Shown: positions 35,252 through 45,545, numbered from the stretch's first letter. The stretch is DNA of 64,000 nucleotides from Nocardiopsis sp. MG754419 (GCF_018207095.1 NZ_QOCZ01000002.1:99076-163075), one strand, 5' to 3'. Numbers and translations are program-made. The notes: generated by a model not told the origin, from the letters alone.

Positions 35252-37474
35252 ATGGAGCGTGACTCCTGGGAGCCGCGGAGCCCCCCGAGCGGAATCGAAC
35301 CCGCACGCCCCGCGCCCCAACGCCATCGGTCACGAGCGGCGGTCATGGTGCGTAGAGGACCACGCGGTCAGAGAACAGCCCCGGCTGGGGATTCCGACGG
35401 TTCCGGAGGTGTCGAGCAGTTGAGCGCCGAGACGTCCATTCCCCCTCCCCGAATCAATGTGACGGAACTGCCGGACGCGGTGAAAACCCTGCTCACCGAC
35501 GCCCCTATCGGATTCGCTCTGCTCGGTCCCGATGACACATTCGGTTCCATCAACCCGCGTATGGCCGCGGTCTTCGGCAGTACGCCCGAACGGTGCCTGG
35601 GCCGGAGCCCCGGCCGGGTCCTGGAGGAGGCCGGCGACGCCGCCGGTGCCACCGCCCAGTCCTCCTGTCTGACGTCGGCGCGCGAGAGCGGTCGGGCCGT
35701 GCGCGGCCGCCACCGCACCTCGGAAGGCCACACCTGGGACCTGACCTGGTTCCCGGTCAACGACCCGAACAACGGTGACGAACACGTCGCGCTCATCGCC
35801 GCCCGCGACCACGAGGACGGGGCGCACCGCGGCGAACAGCGCCTGCGCGCCCTGCTCCAGGCCGGCAACCAGATCGTCTGGTCGGCGGGCCCCGGCGGCG
35901 AGATCCTCGAGGACTGCCCCCAGTGGCGCACCCTCACCGGTCAGGACCTGGACGCCTATCTCGGGCGGGGCTGGCTGGACGCCGTCCACGCCGACGACCG
36001 TCCCCGTGTCGAACGCGCCTGGGACGACGCCGTTCTGGACGTCACACCCTTCGACGTGATGTTCCGCGTGCGCACGCGCTCCGGCGGCTACGACCACTAC
36101 CGCGCCCGCGCGCACCCGATCATGGACGGTGCCGAGACCGCCGAGTGGGTCGGCACCCTGGTCGACGTGACCACCGAGCGCGAGGCGGACGAGCTGCGAC
36201 AGCGGCTCAACCAGCAGCTCAGCGAGGCGGCCATGCGCACCGCACGGTTGCAGAAGGCCACCTCCGACCTGGCCGAGGCGCTCACCGCCCAGGAGGTCGT
36301 CCAGGCCATGTGCGAGATCGGCCGCTCCGGTGTGGGCGCCGACCACACCTCGCTGGCCCTGTTCGACCGGGACCGGTTGCGCCTGCGGATGCTCTCCGTC
36401 GACGACTGCGAGGGGCTGCCCCGCAACGGGTTCGGCCTGGACCACCCCGACGTCGCCGCCCTGGCGGTGACCGACCGTCAGCCCCGGCTGGCCTCCGGCC
36501 CCGCCGACCTGCGCGCGCTCCTGGACGACGCGCCCGAGGTCGAGGAGCTGATGGAGCGCACCGGCGAGCGCGCCTGGGTGGCGTTGCCGATGATGGCGGC
36601 GGGCCGTCCCCTCGGCGCCCTGCGCTTCTCCTTCACCTCCCCGCGCGAGGTGACCGACGAGGAACGCGTCTTCATGGAGGCGCTCGCCGGACAGTGCGCC
36701 CTGGCCATCGGCCGGGCCATCGTCTACGAGCGCGAACACGGCACCGCCGAGGAGCTCCAGCGCAGCCTGCTGCCCGAGGAGCTACCCGAGGTGCGCGGTG
36801 TGCGCCTGGCCGCCTACTACCGGTCGGGCTCCCAACACGTGCAGGTGGGCGGCGACTGGTACGACGCCTTCCCCCTGCCCGACGGTCGTGTCGCCGGTGT
36901 GCTCGGCGACGTCATGGGCAAGGGCATCCCGGCGGCCGCGGGAATGAGTCGCATCCGCAACGCGTTGCGCGCCCTGGCCTTCTCCATGCCCGAGCCGGCG
37001 GACGTCCTGACCGGACTCGACCGCATGTTCTCGGCCACGGAGGGAATGGATCAGGTGACAACCCTGGTCTACTTCGTCCTGGACCCGGTGACCGGTCAGC
37101 TCGACCTCAGCAACGCGGGACACCTGCCGCCGCTGGTGGTCGCCGGTAACGCCGGGCCCTCGCTGCTCGAAGCCGAACCCGACACTCCACTCGGGGTCAG
37201 CTCCACGAGGGGCCACCACAAATTCTTCGTGCAACCCGGTAACACCGTCGCCCTCTACTCCGATGGACTGGTTGAGAACCGCAAGCGATCGGTCGACGCG
37301 GGGCTCGACGAGCTGGTCCAGAAGGCGTCCGAGGCCCTGCCCGACGTGGTGGGCGATCCACAGCAAATGCTGGAGTACCTTGTTGAGAGCATGCTCGAAG
37401 GGTATGAGCAGGACGATGATGTCACTCTGCTCGCCGTTCAGCTTCCGGTGATCGATTCGGTGTCAGAGCGGTAG
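35252..37474 (+). CDS. PAS-GAF-PP2C (SpoIIE/RsbU-type) serine phosphatase
   Basis: 740-residue regulatory phosphatase. Two PAS-like domains lie at about residues 70-190 and 200-320; the second ends in the PAC-like AEWVGTLVDVTTEREADE. A GAF domain covers about 340-490, with FMEALAGQCALAIGRA. The PP2C_SIG domain follows the RsbU-type linker ELQRSLLPEELPEVRG and carries metal ligands in GGDWYD, GDVMGKG and the final DDVTLLA. Such enzymes dephosphorylate anti-anti-sigma factors and so release alternative sigma factors under stress. No kinase domain is attached. ATG 35252 follows GAGAGGAG closely; a TTGCGC/TATGCT promoter lies upstream. It immediately precedes the principal sigma factor gene. Confidence 0.92.
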   Translation: MERDSWEPRSPPSGIEPARPAPQRHRSRAAVMVRRGPRGQRTAPAGDSDGSGGVEQLSAETSIPPPRINVTELPDAVKTLLTDAPIGFALLGPDDTFGSINPRMAAVFGSTPERCLGRSPGRVLEEAGDAAGATAQSSCLTSARESGRAVRGRHRTSEGHTWDLTWFPVNDPNNGDEHVALIAARDHEDGAHRGEQRLRALLQAGNQIVWSAGPGGEILEDCPQWRTLTGQDLDAYLGRGWLDAVHADDRPRVERAWDDAVLDVTPFDVMFRVRTRSGGYDHYRARAHPIMDGAETAEWVGTLVDVTTEREADELRQRLNQQLSEAAMRTARLQKATSDLAEALTAQEVVQAMCEIGRSGVGADHTSLALFDRDRLRLRMLSVDDCEGLPRNGFGLDHPDVAALAVTDRQPRLASGPADLRALLDDAPEVEELMERTGERAWVALPMMAAGRPLGALRFSFTSPREVTDEERVFMEALAGQCALAIGRAIVYEREHGTAEELQRSLLPEELPEVRGVRLAAYYRSGSQHVQVGGDWYDAFPLPDGRVAGVLGDVMGKGIPAAAGMSRIRNALRALAFSMPEPADVLTGLDRMFSATEGMDQVTTLVYFVLDPVTGQLDLSNAGHLPPLVVAGNAGPSLLEAEPDTPLGVSSTRGHHKFFVQPGNTVALYSDGLVENRKRSVDAGLDELVQKASEALPDVVGDPQQMLEYLVESMLEGYEQDDDVTLLAVQLPVIDSVSER

Positions 37475-37668
37475 ACCGTACGAACAAGTCCATTGCCTTG
37501 CCTACAGTGAAGAAGCCGCCGCGCCCCGCGAAGGGGGAGTGACCCCGGCTTCCCCGCCCAGTGGGGACGATCCCAGGCCGCAGGTGGGAGAGGGTGCAGT
37601 GCCCGGTCCCGGCCAGCCGGACCACCGGGTCCGACAAATCTCGCCACACGTCCGTTCGAGAGGTGTTT

Positions 37669-39327
37669 GTGTCATCTGCCAGTTCGACTCGCTCGAAGCA
37701 GTCCGAGTCACTGCAAGAGCCCGTCATTCAGCAGCTGATCGAGCGTGGGCGGTCCCAGGGCTTTCTTGAGCCCGAGGACGTGCGCCGTGCCTTCGAAGAG
37801 GCCGAAATCCCGATGTCGCAGGCGCAGTCAGTGCTCCGCAGCCTCGCCAAGGAGGGCGTGACCGTACTCGTCCCGGAGTCGGCCTCCTCGCGGCGCAAGA
37901 CCACGCGGCGCAAGACCACCACGTCTCGGTCCAGCACCACCACCCGCTCGGCCGCGACCAAGGCGACCGCCAAGCCGGCGCGCGCCGCGGCCGCCCAAGA
38001 GCAGCCGGACACGGTCACCGCCGTGGTCGACTCCGCCGAGGGCGCCACCGAGAAGAAGGCCGCGGTCAAGAAGACCACCGCGAAGAAGGCGGCCGCCCCC
38101 AAGAAGGCGACCGCCAAGAAGACCGCGGCGGTCGGTGAGCCGGCCACGAAGGCGGCGGCGACCAAGAAGACCGCCAAGAAGGACCTCGAACTCGCCTCGG
38201 ACTCCGGTGACTTCCCCGAGGAGGGGCTGGACGACGACCTCGAGCACACCGGCGCCGAGCTGGAACTGGTCGAGGACACCCCCGAGACCGAGGTCGCCAA
38301 GCCGGCCAAGCCGGAGACGGTCGGCGCCCCGGTCAAGCCGAGCAAGGACGACGACTCCTTCGTCCTGTACGACGATGACGACGACGCCCCCGCCGCCCAG
38401 GTGGTCGCCGCCGGTGCCACCGCGGACCCGGTCAAGGACTACCTGAAGCAGATCGGTAAGGTCCCGCTGCTCAACGCCGAGCAGGAGGTCGAGCTCGCCA
38501 AGCGCATCGAGGCCGGCCTGTTCGCCGAGGAGAAGCTCGCCGAGGAGCGCGACGTCCTCACCTTCGAGCTGCGTGACGAGCTGGAGTGGATCGCCGAGGA
38601 CGGGGGTCGCGCCAAGAAGCACCTGCTGGAGGCGAACCTGCGTCTGGTCGTGTCCCTGGCCAAGCGCTACACCGGCCGCGGCATGCTGTTCCTGGACCTG
38701 ATCCAGGAGGGCAACCTGGGTCTGATCCGCGCGGTGGAGAAGTTCGACTACACCAAGGGCTTCAAGTTCTCGACGTACGCCACCTGGTGGATCCGTCAGG
38801 CCATCACCCGCGCCATGGCCGACCAGGCCCGCACCATCCGTATCCCGGTGCACATGGTCGAGGTCATCAACAAGCTGGCCCGCGTGCAGCGCCAGATGCT
38901 CCAGGACCTGGGCCGTGAGCCCACCCCGGAGGAGCTGGCCAAGGAACTCGACATGACCCCGGAGAAGGTCGTCGAGGTGCAGAAGTACGGCCGCGAGCCG
39001 ATCTCCCTGCACACCCCGCTGGGCGAGGACGGCGACAGCGAGTTCGGTGACCTCATCGAGGACTCCGAGGCGATCCAGCCGGGCGAGGCGGTCAGCTTCA
39101 CCCTGCTGCAGGAGCAGCTGCACTCGGTGCTGGACACCCTGTCCGAGCGCGAGGCCGGCGTGGTCTCCATGCGCTTCGGGCTCACCGACGGTCAGCCCAA
39201 GACTTTAGACGAGATCGGCAAGGTCTACGGGGTCACCCGTGAGCGCATCCGGCAGATCGAGAGCAAGACGATGTCGAAGCTCCGTCACCCGTCGCGTTCG
39301 CAGGTGCTCCGCGATTACCTGGACTAG
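37669..39327 (+). CDS. hrdB: Principal sigma factor HrdB/SigA
   Basis: 552-residue housekeeping sigma-70 factor. Region 1.2 begins near [18 protein letters not shown]. Region 2 is [24 protein letters not shown] through [21 protein letters not shown], recognising the -10. Region 3 follows, and region 4 ends with [20 protein letters not shown], recognising the -35. About residues 60-175 form a Lys/Ala/Thr-rich tail reminiscent of histone H1, then an acidic stretch; HrdB proteins of actinobacteria commonly have such N-termini. GTG 37669 has GAGAGG 5-6 nt upstream; in-frame GTG 37663 is too close to that site. A textbook terminator follows. Confidence 0.95.
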   Translation: MSSASSTRSKQSESLQEPVIQQLIERGRSQGFLEPEDVRRAFEEAEIPMSQAQSVLRSLAKEGVTVLVPESASSRRKTTRRKTTTSRSSTTTRSAATKATAKPARAAAAQEQPDTVTAVVDSAEGATEKKAAVKKTTAKKAAAPKKATAKKTAAVGEPATKAAATKKTAKKDLELASDSGDFPEEGLDDDLEHTGAELELVEDTPETEVAKPAKPETVGAPVKPSKDDDSFVLYDDDDDAPAAQVVAAGATADPVKDYLKQIGKVPLLNAEQEVELAKRIEAGLFAEEKLAEERDVLTFELRDELEWIAEDGGRAKKHLLEANLRLVVSLAKRYTGRGMLFLDLIQEGNLGLIRAVEKFDYTKGFKFSTYATWWIRQAITRAMADQARTIRIPVHMVEVINKLARVQRQMLQDLGREPTPEELAKELDMTPEKVVEVQKYGREPISLHTPLGEDGDSEFGDLIEDSEAIQPGEAVSFTLLQEQLHSVLDTLSEREAGVVSMRFGLTDGQPKTLDEIGKVYGVTRERIRQIESKTMSKLRHPSRSQVLRDYLD

Positions 39328-39371
39328 TCAGTCGGCCCAGGACCGGACCACAGCCGTGGACTGAGACAGAG

Positions 39372-39411
39372 CAGGCGCGCCTTCCCTCAGGAAGGCGCGC
39401 CTGTTGTTTCT
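39372..39411 (+). terminator. Rho-independent terminator of hrdB
   Basis: A 14-bp perfect stem (39372-39385 with 39390-39403), a 4-nt loop, then TTGTTTCT. This is the only hairpin in the window with a clear T-rich tail. Confidence 0.9.
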
Positions 39412-39813
39412 GTCGAACCCGGGCTTGCTCACGGGCGTGTGGCGACCCCCGCGTGTCCCTCGCAGAGCGCCGGGCTTTCCATCCCCCGCACGGAGTCCGA
39501 TCTCCATCCGATGGGCTCCATGCTGCCGCACGTTCTGTAGGTGCGGCATAAAGTCGCTCTGGTCCGGGTTCGTCACGTGCCCGTTCGTGTCACCCGGGCC
39601 CCGCGCGTCCCCGTCGCGCCGGGTCGTCGAAACGCCGGTGGAGGCCCTGAACTCCGTTCACCACGGGGTTCGCACGGGCGCCGACGGGCGGCCCTTCCGG
39701 TCGGCTCGGCGCGGTGACGTGGGTCCTCCGTCGTGCGTGCGGCCGTCCGCGCACGGGCCACAGCGAAGCGGAGGCTCTGAGCGAACACCGGAGCTCCCGA
39801 GCCAACGCCGACC
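39412..39813. other. Intergenic region between convergent hrdB and yaaA
   Basis: 402 nt with no protein-like frame. An 8-bp hairpin (39524-39531 with 39541-39548, 9-nt loop) is the only clear structure. I see no tRNA or other RNA gene. Confidence 0.4.
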
Positions 39814-40608
39814 CTAGTCCCGCACGACGACGTCCATCGTGCGTGCGGTGCCGGGCCTGCCGGCGGGCGGGAGTTCGACCGTGTGGCCGAGGTCGCGCAG
39901 CGCCGCCACCAGTTCCTCCGGGGTGCGCGCCTCGACGTTCTCGGTGACCAGGACGCGCGCGATGTCCCCACGGGTCGCCTTGGCCATGTGGCTGACCACC
40001 GAACGCTTCACGTGGCCGTCCACCTCGCGTTCGCGCAGGACCCGCACGGCCACGGTGCGCTCGGCGGCCTCACCGGTCGGTTTGAACGCCGCGGCGTAGG
40101 ACGCCGAGCGGCAGTCCACGAGCAGGCGTCCCTCGGCCGACGCCCCGAGCGGCTCGGTGAGGGCCCGGCGCCAGTAGGCGCCCAGCCCGCCCAACGGCGG
40201 CAGCTTCACCCCCATGGACAGGCGGTAGGGGGGCAACCGGTCGGCCGGCCCCACCACGCCCCACAAACCGGAGAACACCAGGATCCGCTCCCGCACGCGG
40301 TCGCCGTGTTCGTCGAGCAGCCCGGACAGCCCCAGTCGGTCGTAGAGCACACCCGTGTACAGGTCGGCGGCGCGCAGTGTGGGCGCCGCGGCGAGGTCGA
40401 GGTTGCGCTTGAGGGCGTCGTTCTGGGAGACCGACAGGCCCAGGACCTCGCGGGCCGTGTCTTCGGGGCCCGCGCACAGTTCGGTGAGCGCCGCCATGAC
40501 CCGTTCCCGGTCCGCGGCCAGTTCCGGCAGGGTGAGCGCGCCGACGTCCAGACCCGGGCCGTCGCCGGAGGTGGCCTTGCCCTCGGAGGGCGGGAGCAGG
40601 ATGAGCAT
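39814..40608 (-). CDS. yaaA: Peroxide stress protein YaaA (UPF0246)
   Basis: 264 residues, the usual family length. The start is MLILLPPSEGKA, the family hallmark, at ATG 40608. Other family blocks are YTGVLYDRLG, VFSGLWGVV, YRLSMGVKLP and VDCRSASYAA. YaaA lowers free iron and protects DNA and protein during hydrogen peroxide stress in E. coli; that role is inferred here. Upstream codons in frame run into the divergent GNAT promoter and lack a ribosome site. It diverges from the GNAT gene with 112 nt between starts. Confidence 0.92.
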   Translation of the reverse strand: MLILLPPSEGKATSGDGPGLDVGALTLPELAADRERVMAALTELCAGPEDTAREVLGLSVSQNDALKRNLDLAAAPTLRAADLYTGVLYDRLGLSGLLDEHGDRVRERILVFSGLWGVVGPADRLPPYRLSMGVKLPPLGGLGAYWRRALTEPLGASAEGRLLVDCRSASYAAAFKPTGEAAERTVAVRVLREREVDGHVKRSVVSHMAKATRGDIARVLVTENVEARTPEELVAALRDLGHTVELPPAGRPGTARTMDVVVRD

Positions 40609-40720
40609 CGGTGTTTCTCTTCTCCGGGTGGTCGACGCCTGGGGAACCGGACCCATGCTAGGGCGTGGTCCGGGGCCGATGGATAGGATCTGCCGCGCGG
40701 CGATCAGTGAGGAAACGAAC

Positions 40721-41413
40721 ATGCACCCTTGGGCTGCGCGGGTCACCCGGGACTGGCCACCGTTGCGGACCGAGTCACGCGCCGGTTGGCGTTTCGGCTC
40801 GGCCGACGGGATCACCAAACGGGCCAACTGCGCACTGGTGGAGGACCCCGACGCCGATGTCGCGGAGGTCACCGCGTTCTACCGGGCGCTCGGGCTCCGC
40901 CCCTGCGTGCAGGTGTGGCCGGGACAGGAGGGCGTGGACGCGCGGTTGGCCGCGCACGGCTACGCGCTCGTCGAACCCACCCTGGTCCTGGCCCGGGACC
41001 TGACCGAGCGACCGGAGGGGCCCGGGGCCACACGGATCGCTGACCGCCCCGGCGAGCGCTGGACGGAACTCTTCGCCGCGACGGGCGTCGATCGGTCCTG
41101 GGCGGACGGGGTGGTGCGCATCCTGGGTGCGGTCTCGGCCGCCTACGGAGTGCACGAGAGCGGGGACGGTCGCGGCTGCGCCGTGGTCGACGGGGATTCG
41201 GTGGCCCTCTGCGCGATGGTGACCGCGCCGGCCGCCCGTGGCCGGGGCCTGGCACGCCACGTCATGGACGACCTGCTCACCTGGGCGCACGATCGGGGCG
41301 CCCGGCACGCCTACCTGTGCGTGGTGGCCGACAACGCACCGGCTCTGCGCCTGTACCGGGGCGCCGGATTCACCGAGGTCTCCCGGTACCACAACCGGAT
41401 GCTCGCGGACTGA
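40721..41413 (+). CDS. GNAT-family N-acetyltransferase
   Basis: 230 residues from ATG 40721, with GAGGAAA upstream and TAGGAT (40684-40689) as a -10 candidate. The C-terminal half carries the acetyl-CoA binding core: CAMVTAPAARGRGLARHVMDD is the R/Q-x-x-G-x-G/A loop region, and LCVVADNAPALRLYRGAGF is the motif B helix. The N-terminal half is a second, degenerate GNAT-like lobe (WRFGSADGITKRANCALVED), a layout seen in two-lobed acetyltransferases. The start matches homologues beginning with a TRDWPPL-type segment. Substrate unknown. It converges with the DUF7455 gene. Confidence 0.88.
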   Translation: MHPWAARVTRDWPPLRTESRAGWRFGSADGITKRANCALVEDPDADVAEVTAFYRALGLRPCVQVWPGQEGVDARLAAHGYALVEPTLVLARDLTERPEGPGATRIADRPGERWTELFAATGVDRSWADGVVRILGAVSAAYGVHESGDGRGCAVVDGDSVALCAMVTAPAARGRGLARHVMDDLLTWAHDRGARHAYLCVVADNAPALRLYRGAGFTEVSRYHNRMLAD

Positions 41414-41462
41414 CCACCGGTCCGGGGCCCCGCGCGGCCCCGTGCGTCCTATCCCCGGAACG

Positions 41463-41490
41463 ACGACGGCGGCCCCCGTGGGGACCGCCG
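41463..41490. terminator. Bidirectional hairpin between GNAT and DUF7455 genes
   Basis: An 8-bp stem (41463-41470 with 41483-41490) extended by inner C/G pairing. It is located between convergent genes. Confidence 0.65.
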
Positions 41491-41514
41491 TCATCGCAAT
41501 CGTGGTCGTTGTGG

Positions 41515-41742
41515 CTAACGCTCATCCTCGCCGCTGTTCTTGCTCTCGGTGAGCTTGCTCGTCTCGTCCTGGATGTCCGAGGCGATCTTGCGGATCGAGT
41601 CGTCGTGCTTACGCATGTGGTGTGCGCAGAACAGAAGCTCACCACCGGAGTTCAGCAGCACCCGAACATAGGCCTGTGCACCACAGCGGTCGCAACGGTC
41701 GGCAGCCGTCAGCGGCTGAGTGGGGGCAAGGGTTCCAGTCAC
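41515..41742 (-). CDS. DUF7455-family small zinc-ribbon-like protein
   Basis: 75 residues from GTG 41742, with GAGGA 7 nt upstream. It carries C17 and C20 (DRCDRCGA) and a second half-site LLFCAHHMRKH (C39, H41, H42), consistent with a single zinc site. The C-terminal 25 residues are charged and helical. The family is widespread in actinobacteria beside hrdB and parE but has no assigned function. The genomic neighbourhood here is the same. It is probably cytoplasmic; RNA polymerase or stress association is speculation from context. Confidence 0.85.
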   Translation of the reverse strand: MTGTLAPTQPLTAADRCDRCGAQAYVRVLLNSGGELLFCAHHMRKHDDSIRKIASDIQDETSKLTESKNSGEDER

Positions 41743-42218
41743 TTCGCCATCCTCAATACTCGGCGTTAGTCACCTCTGACAACATCTAACCCGACCCAGA
41801 CGTTCCCAACCGGCTCCCGTGTACGCCGACAGCGGAATCCGCCCGGTTCGTGTCTGGAAGGTACACCATGCGGCCTTTCTGTCCGGTAGTCGTCTCCGAT
41901 CCTCGTTGTACCCATCGGTAAGGCCCGACTATCCCCGGAAACCAGGCGTATCCAGGTCGCATCCACCAGAGGTGGTAGTCTCGCGCGGGGCAGACCCGAC
42001 CGCGTCTCGACGTCGGTCCGTGGCGCCGGCCACAGCGCTCCCGGCGACGTCGAGGACGCCTCCCCGGCGAGACACGACCCCGCCCACACGCGGCCCACGC
42101 CGCGACGCGGCCTCCGGCCCGTCGTAGGCTGGCCCCTTCAACCGTCGGTGCGGCGCGATACAAAGGGCACACGCCGCATCAGCGCCCCGATGGCCCTCAA
42201 GACGCAGGAGATGTCCGA
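41743..42218. other. Divergent intergenic region upstream of parE
   Basis: 476 nt between divergent DUF7455 and parE. Several frames are open but lack family resemblance. TANNNT hexamers that could be -10 elements for parE are TAGTCT (41976-41981) and TAGGCT (42125-42130); neither has a good -35. The segment 41900-41960 is less GC-rich. No further structure is evident. Confidence 0.4.
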
Positions 42219-44324
42219 GTGACCGCCTTGACCGCAGCCGTCCACGACCCAGAGGATTACTCCGCCCGGCACCTGTCGGTCCTCGAGGGCCTCGAAGCGG
42301 TGCGCAAACGGCCGGGCATGTACATCGGGTCCACCGACAGCCGCGGCCTCACCCACTGCATGTGGGAGATCATCGACAACTCCGTCGACGAGGCCCTGGG
42401 CGACTTCTGCGGACGCATCGACGTGACCCTGCACACCGACGGCTCCGTCTCCGTCAGTGACGACGGCCGCGGCATTCCGGTGGACGTCGAGCCCAAGTCC
42501 GGCCTGTCCGGTGTCGAGCTGGTCATGACCAAGCTCCACGCGGGCGGCAAGTTCGGCTCCGGTTCCTACACCGCCTCGGGTGGTCTGCACGGCGTCGGCG
42601 CCTCCGTGGTGAACGCGCTCTCCGCGCGGGTGGACGTCGAGGTCGACCGCCAGGGCCGCACCCACGCCCTCAGCTTCCGACGCGGCATCGCCGGACGTTT
42701 CGCCGGCGCCGGCCCCGACGCCGAGTTCACCCCGGTCTCCGGACTGGAGGAGATCCGCAAGATCGCCAAGAAGATCACCGGTACCAGAATCCGCTTCTGG
42801 CCGGACATGCAGATCTTCCTCAAGGACGCCGAGATCGCCCGGGAGAACCTGCTCGACCGGGCCCGCCAGACCGCCTTCCTCGTCCCCGGGCTCACCATCG
42901 CGGTGCGCGACGAGCGCGCCGAGGGCGAGGAGCCCTACACCGAGGAGTTCCGCTTCGACGGTGGGATCAGCGAGTTCTGCACCTTCCTGTCGCCCGACGA
43001 CGCGGTCAGCGACGTTCTGCGCATCCAGGGCAGCGGTCACTTCAACGAGACCGTCCCGGTGCTGGACGAGTCCGGTCACATGGTGCCCGCCGACGTCCAG
43101 CGCAAGCTCGACGTGGACGTGGCGCTGCGCTGGGGGACCGGCTACGACACCACGGTCCGCTCCTTCGTCAACGTGATCGCCACCCCCAAGGGCGGCACCC
43201 ACCTCAACGGCTTCGAGCGGGCCCTGGTCCGGGTGGTCAACGACCAGCTGCGCGCCACCAAGCTGCTGAAGAACAACGACGACCCGGTCACCAAGGACGA
43301 CACCCAGGAGGGGCTCACCGCGGTCGTCACCGTGCGTCTGCCCGAGCCCCAGTTCGAGGGACAGACCAAGGAGATCCTCGGCACCTCGGCGGCCTCCCGG
43401 ATCGTCTCCCAGGTGGTCGGCCAAGGCGTGCGCGACTTCCTCACCTCGACCAAGAAGATCGAGAAGGCCAAGGCCCGCACCGTCATGGAGAAGGTGGTGG
43501 GCGCCGCCAAGGCCCGCCTCGCCGCCCGCCAGCAGCGGGAGACCCAGCGCCGCAAGAACGCCCTGGAGAGCTCGGCCCTGCCGGCCAAGCTGGTGGACTG
43601 CCGCAGCGAGGGGCTGGAGCACAGCGAACTGTTCATCGTCGAGGGGGACTCGGCGCTCGGTACCGCCAAGCTGGCCCGCGACTCCGAGTTCCAGGCTCTG
43701 CTGCCCATCCGGGGCAAGATCCTCAACGTGCAGAAGTCCTCGGTCGCGGACATGCTCAAGAACGCCGAGTGCGCCGCGATCCTGCAGGTCGTGGGTGCCG
43801 GCTCCGGCCGCACCTTCGACATCGACGCCGCGCGTTACGGCCGGATCATCCTCATGGCCGACGCCGACGTCGACGGCGCGCACATCCGGTGCCTGCTGCT
43901 CACCCTCATCTACCGGTACATGCGGCCCATGCTGGAGGCCGGTCGGGTGTTCGCGGCCGTGCCGCCCCTGCACCGCATCGAGCTCACCAACGTGCGGCGC
44001 AAGCGGGGCGCCAAGCCCGAGGACCGGTACATCTACACCTACTCCGACGCCGAGCTCCAGCGCACCCTGCTGGACCTGGAGAAGCGCAAGATCTCCTGGA
44101 AGGACCCGGTGCAGCGGTACAAGGGTCTGGGCGAGATGGACGCCGACCAGCTCGCGGAGACCACGATGGACCCGCGCCACCGGACCCTGCGCAGGATCCG
44201 GGTGGAGCAGGCCGAGGAGGCCGCCAACGTGTTCAACCTGCTGATGGGCAACGAGGTGGCCCCGCGCCGCAAGTTCATCCAGGAGGGCGCGCAGGAGCTG
44301 GACCTGGAGCGCATCGACGCCTGA
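42219..44324 (+). CDS. parE: DNA topoisomerase IV subunit B (ParE; type IIA ATPase subunit)
   Basis: 701 residues. The GHKL ATPase shows EIIDNSVDEAL, DDGRGIPV and GSGSYTASGGLHGVGAS. The transducer domain follows to about residue 400. The TOPRIM domain has the Glu in VEGDSA and the acidic MADADVDGAHIR metal site. The C-terminus ends in PRRKFIQEGAQ. Together with ParC, encoded 2.4 kb downstream on the other strand, it separates replicated chromosomes. Actinobacteria usually carry gyrB/gyrA near oriC plus this second pair near hrdB, which supports ParE over GyrB. GTG 42219 has AGGAGA upstream. Confidence 0.9.
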   Translation: MTALTAAVHDPEDYSARHLSVLEGLEAVRKRPGMYIGSTDSRGLTHCMWEIIDNSVDEALGDFCGRIDVTLHTDGSVSVSDDGRGIPVDVEPKSGLSGVELVMTKLHAGGKFGSGSYTASGGLHGVGASVVNALSARVDVEVDRQGRTHALSFRRGIAGRFAGAGPDAEFTPVSGLEEIRKIAKKITGTRIRFWPDMQIFLKDAEIARENLLDRARQTAFLVPGLTIAVRDERAEGEEPYTEEFRFDGGISEFCTFLSPDDAVSDVLRIQGSGHFNETVPVLDESGHMVPADVQRKLDVDVALRWGTGYDTTVRSFVNVIATPKGGTHLNGFERALVRVVNDQLRATKLLKNNDDPVTKDDTQEGLTAVVTVRLPEPQFEGQTKEILGTSAASRIVSQVVGQGVRDFLTSTKKIEKAKARTVMEKVVGAAKARLAARQQRETQRRKNALESSALPAKLVDCRSEGLEHSELFIVEGDSALGTAKLARDSEFQALLPIRGKILNVQKSSVADMLKNAECAAILQVVGAGSGRTFDIDAARYGRIILMADADVDGAHIRCLLLTLIYRYMRPMLEAGRVFAAVPPLHRIELTNVRRKRGAKPEDRYIYTYSDAELQRTLLDLEKRKISWKDPVQRYKGLGEMDADQLAETTMDPRHRTLRRIRVEQAEEAANVFNLLMGNEVAPRRKFIQEGAQELDLERIDA

Positions 44325-44340
44325 GGCCCGTGCGCACGAA

Positions 44341-44384
44341 CGGGGCCCGTCGGGAGTGAGGATCACTCCTCCCGACGGGCCCCG
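44341..44384. terminator. Bidirectional hairpin between parE and the PLP enzyme gene
   Basis: A 16-bp perfect stem (44341-44356 with 44369-44384) and a 12-nt loop that can pair further (GAGTGA with TCACTC). It lies between convergent genes. Confidence 0.85.
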
Positions 44385-44402
44385 TGGCGTTTCCGCGGTT
44401 CC

Positions 44403-45533
44403 TCACGGTGCCCTGGGCGGCTCCCACACACCCTCGGCGAGGAAACGGTCGATGGCGTCCCGGTACGGCGTGGGGTCCAGGCCCCGTTCGGACACCCAGG
44501 CGTCGTTGTAGTAGCTGTGCTGGTAACGCTCGCCGCCGTCGCAGATGAGCGTGACCACGCTGCCGCGGCGGCCCTCTTGGAGCATCCTGGCGACCAGGTG
44601 CCACACACCCCACAGGTTCGTGCCGGTCGAACCGCCCGCGCAACGGCCGGTGAGGTCGTTGAGGTGGCGCATCGCGGCGATGCTGGCCGCGTCGGGCACC
44701 GGCATCATCAGGTCGATCACCGAGGGCACGAAGCTCGGTTCCATGCGCGGCCGACCGATCCCCTCGATCCGGGACGGCATGCCGGTGGCGTAGTCGCTCG
44801 CCCCGGTCACCCAACCGGGGAAGAACGCCGAGTTCTCCGGATCCACCACGGCCAGGCGGGTGTGCAACCGCCGGTAGCGGAGGTAGCGCCCGATGGTGGC
44901 GGAGGTACCGCCGGTGCCCGCCCCCACCACGACCCAGTCCGGGCAGGGGTGAGGCTCCATCGACAGCTGCTCGAAGATCGACTCGGCGATGTTGTTGTTG
45001 CCCCGCCAGTCGGTGGCGCGTTCGGCGTAGGTGAACTGGTCCATGTAGTGGCCGCCGCTCTCGGCCGCCAGCCGCTCCGCCTCGGTGTACATCGCCGGCG
45101 GGTCGTCCACGAAGTGACAGCGCCCGCCGTAGCGTTCGATGAGCGCGATCTTCTCCGGGCTGGTCTTGCGGGGCACCACCGTGACGAAGTCCAGCCCCAG
45201 CAGCTGCGCGAAGTAGGCCTCCGACACCGCGGTCGACCCCGAACTGGCCTCCACGATCGTGGTGCCCTCGGTGATCCACCCGTTGGCCAACCCGTACAGG
45301 AACAGCGAACGGGCCAACCGGTGCTTGAGGCTGCCGGTGGGGTGCACCGACTCGTCCTTCAGGTACAGGTCGATGCCCCACTCCGGGGGCAGCGGGAACA
45401 CGTGCAGGTGGGTGTCGGCCGAACGGGTGTCGTCGGCGATCACCCGGCGCACCGCCTCGTCCGCCCAGGAACGGACACCGTCGGAGCATCGGTCGACCCA
45501 CGGGGCGTCGGGGTCGGGTCGTTCGGGAGCCAT
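44403..45533 (-). CDS. PLP-dependent cysteine synthase-family enzyme, Cds1-like (probable cysteine desulfhydrase)
   Basis: 376-residue fold type II PLP enzyme. The Schiff-base Lys is K70 in HPTGSLKHR, the substrate loop is [13 protein letters not shown], and the phosphate-binding loop is [10 protein letters not shown]. Length and the long N-terminal extension fit the actinobacterial Cds1 group, which releases sulphide, pyruvate and ammonia from cysteine; plain cysteine synthase or another lyase is possible. TAGGCT lies 6 nt before ATG 45533, with no Shine-Dalgarno, so translation may start without a leader. It lies downstream of a TPR gene behind a hairpin. Confidence 0.8.
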   Translation of the reverse strand: MAPERPDPDAPWVDRCSDGVRSWADEAVRRVIADDTRSADTHLHVFPLPPEWGIDLYLKDESVHPTGSLKHRLARSLFLYGLANGWITEGTTIVEASSGSTAVSEAYFAQLLGLDFVTVVPRKTSPEKIALIERYGGRCHFVDDPPAMYTEAERLAAESGGHYMDQFTYAERATDWRGNNNIAESIFEQLSMEPHPCPDWVVVGAGTGGTSATIGRYLRYRRLHTRLAVVDPENSAFFPGWVTGASDYATGMPSRIEGIGRPRMEPSFVPSVIDLMMPVPDAASIAAMRHLNDLTGRCAGGSTGTNLWGVWHLVARMLQEGRRGSVVTLICDGGERYQHSYYNDAWVSERGLDPTPYRDAIDRFLAEGVWEPPRAP

Positions 45534-45539
45534 GTGCGC

Positions 45540-45545
45540 AGCCTA
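45540..45545 (-). promoter_or_regulatory. -10 element for leaderless Cds1-like gene
   Basis: TAGGCT on the minus strand, 6 nt before ATG 45533. Confidence 0.5.

Noticed and set aside
39555..39600. tRNA-like GGGTTCG in the gap after hrdB
   Set aside because: No acceptor or anticodon stem can be formed around it.
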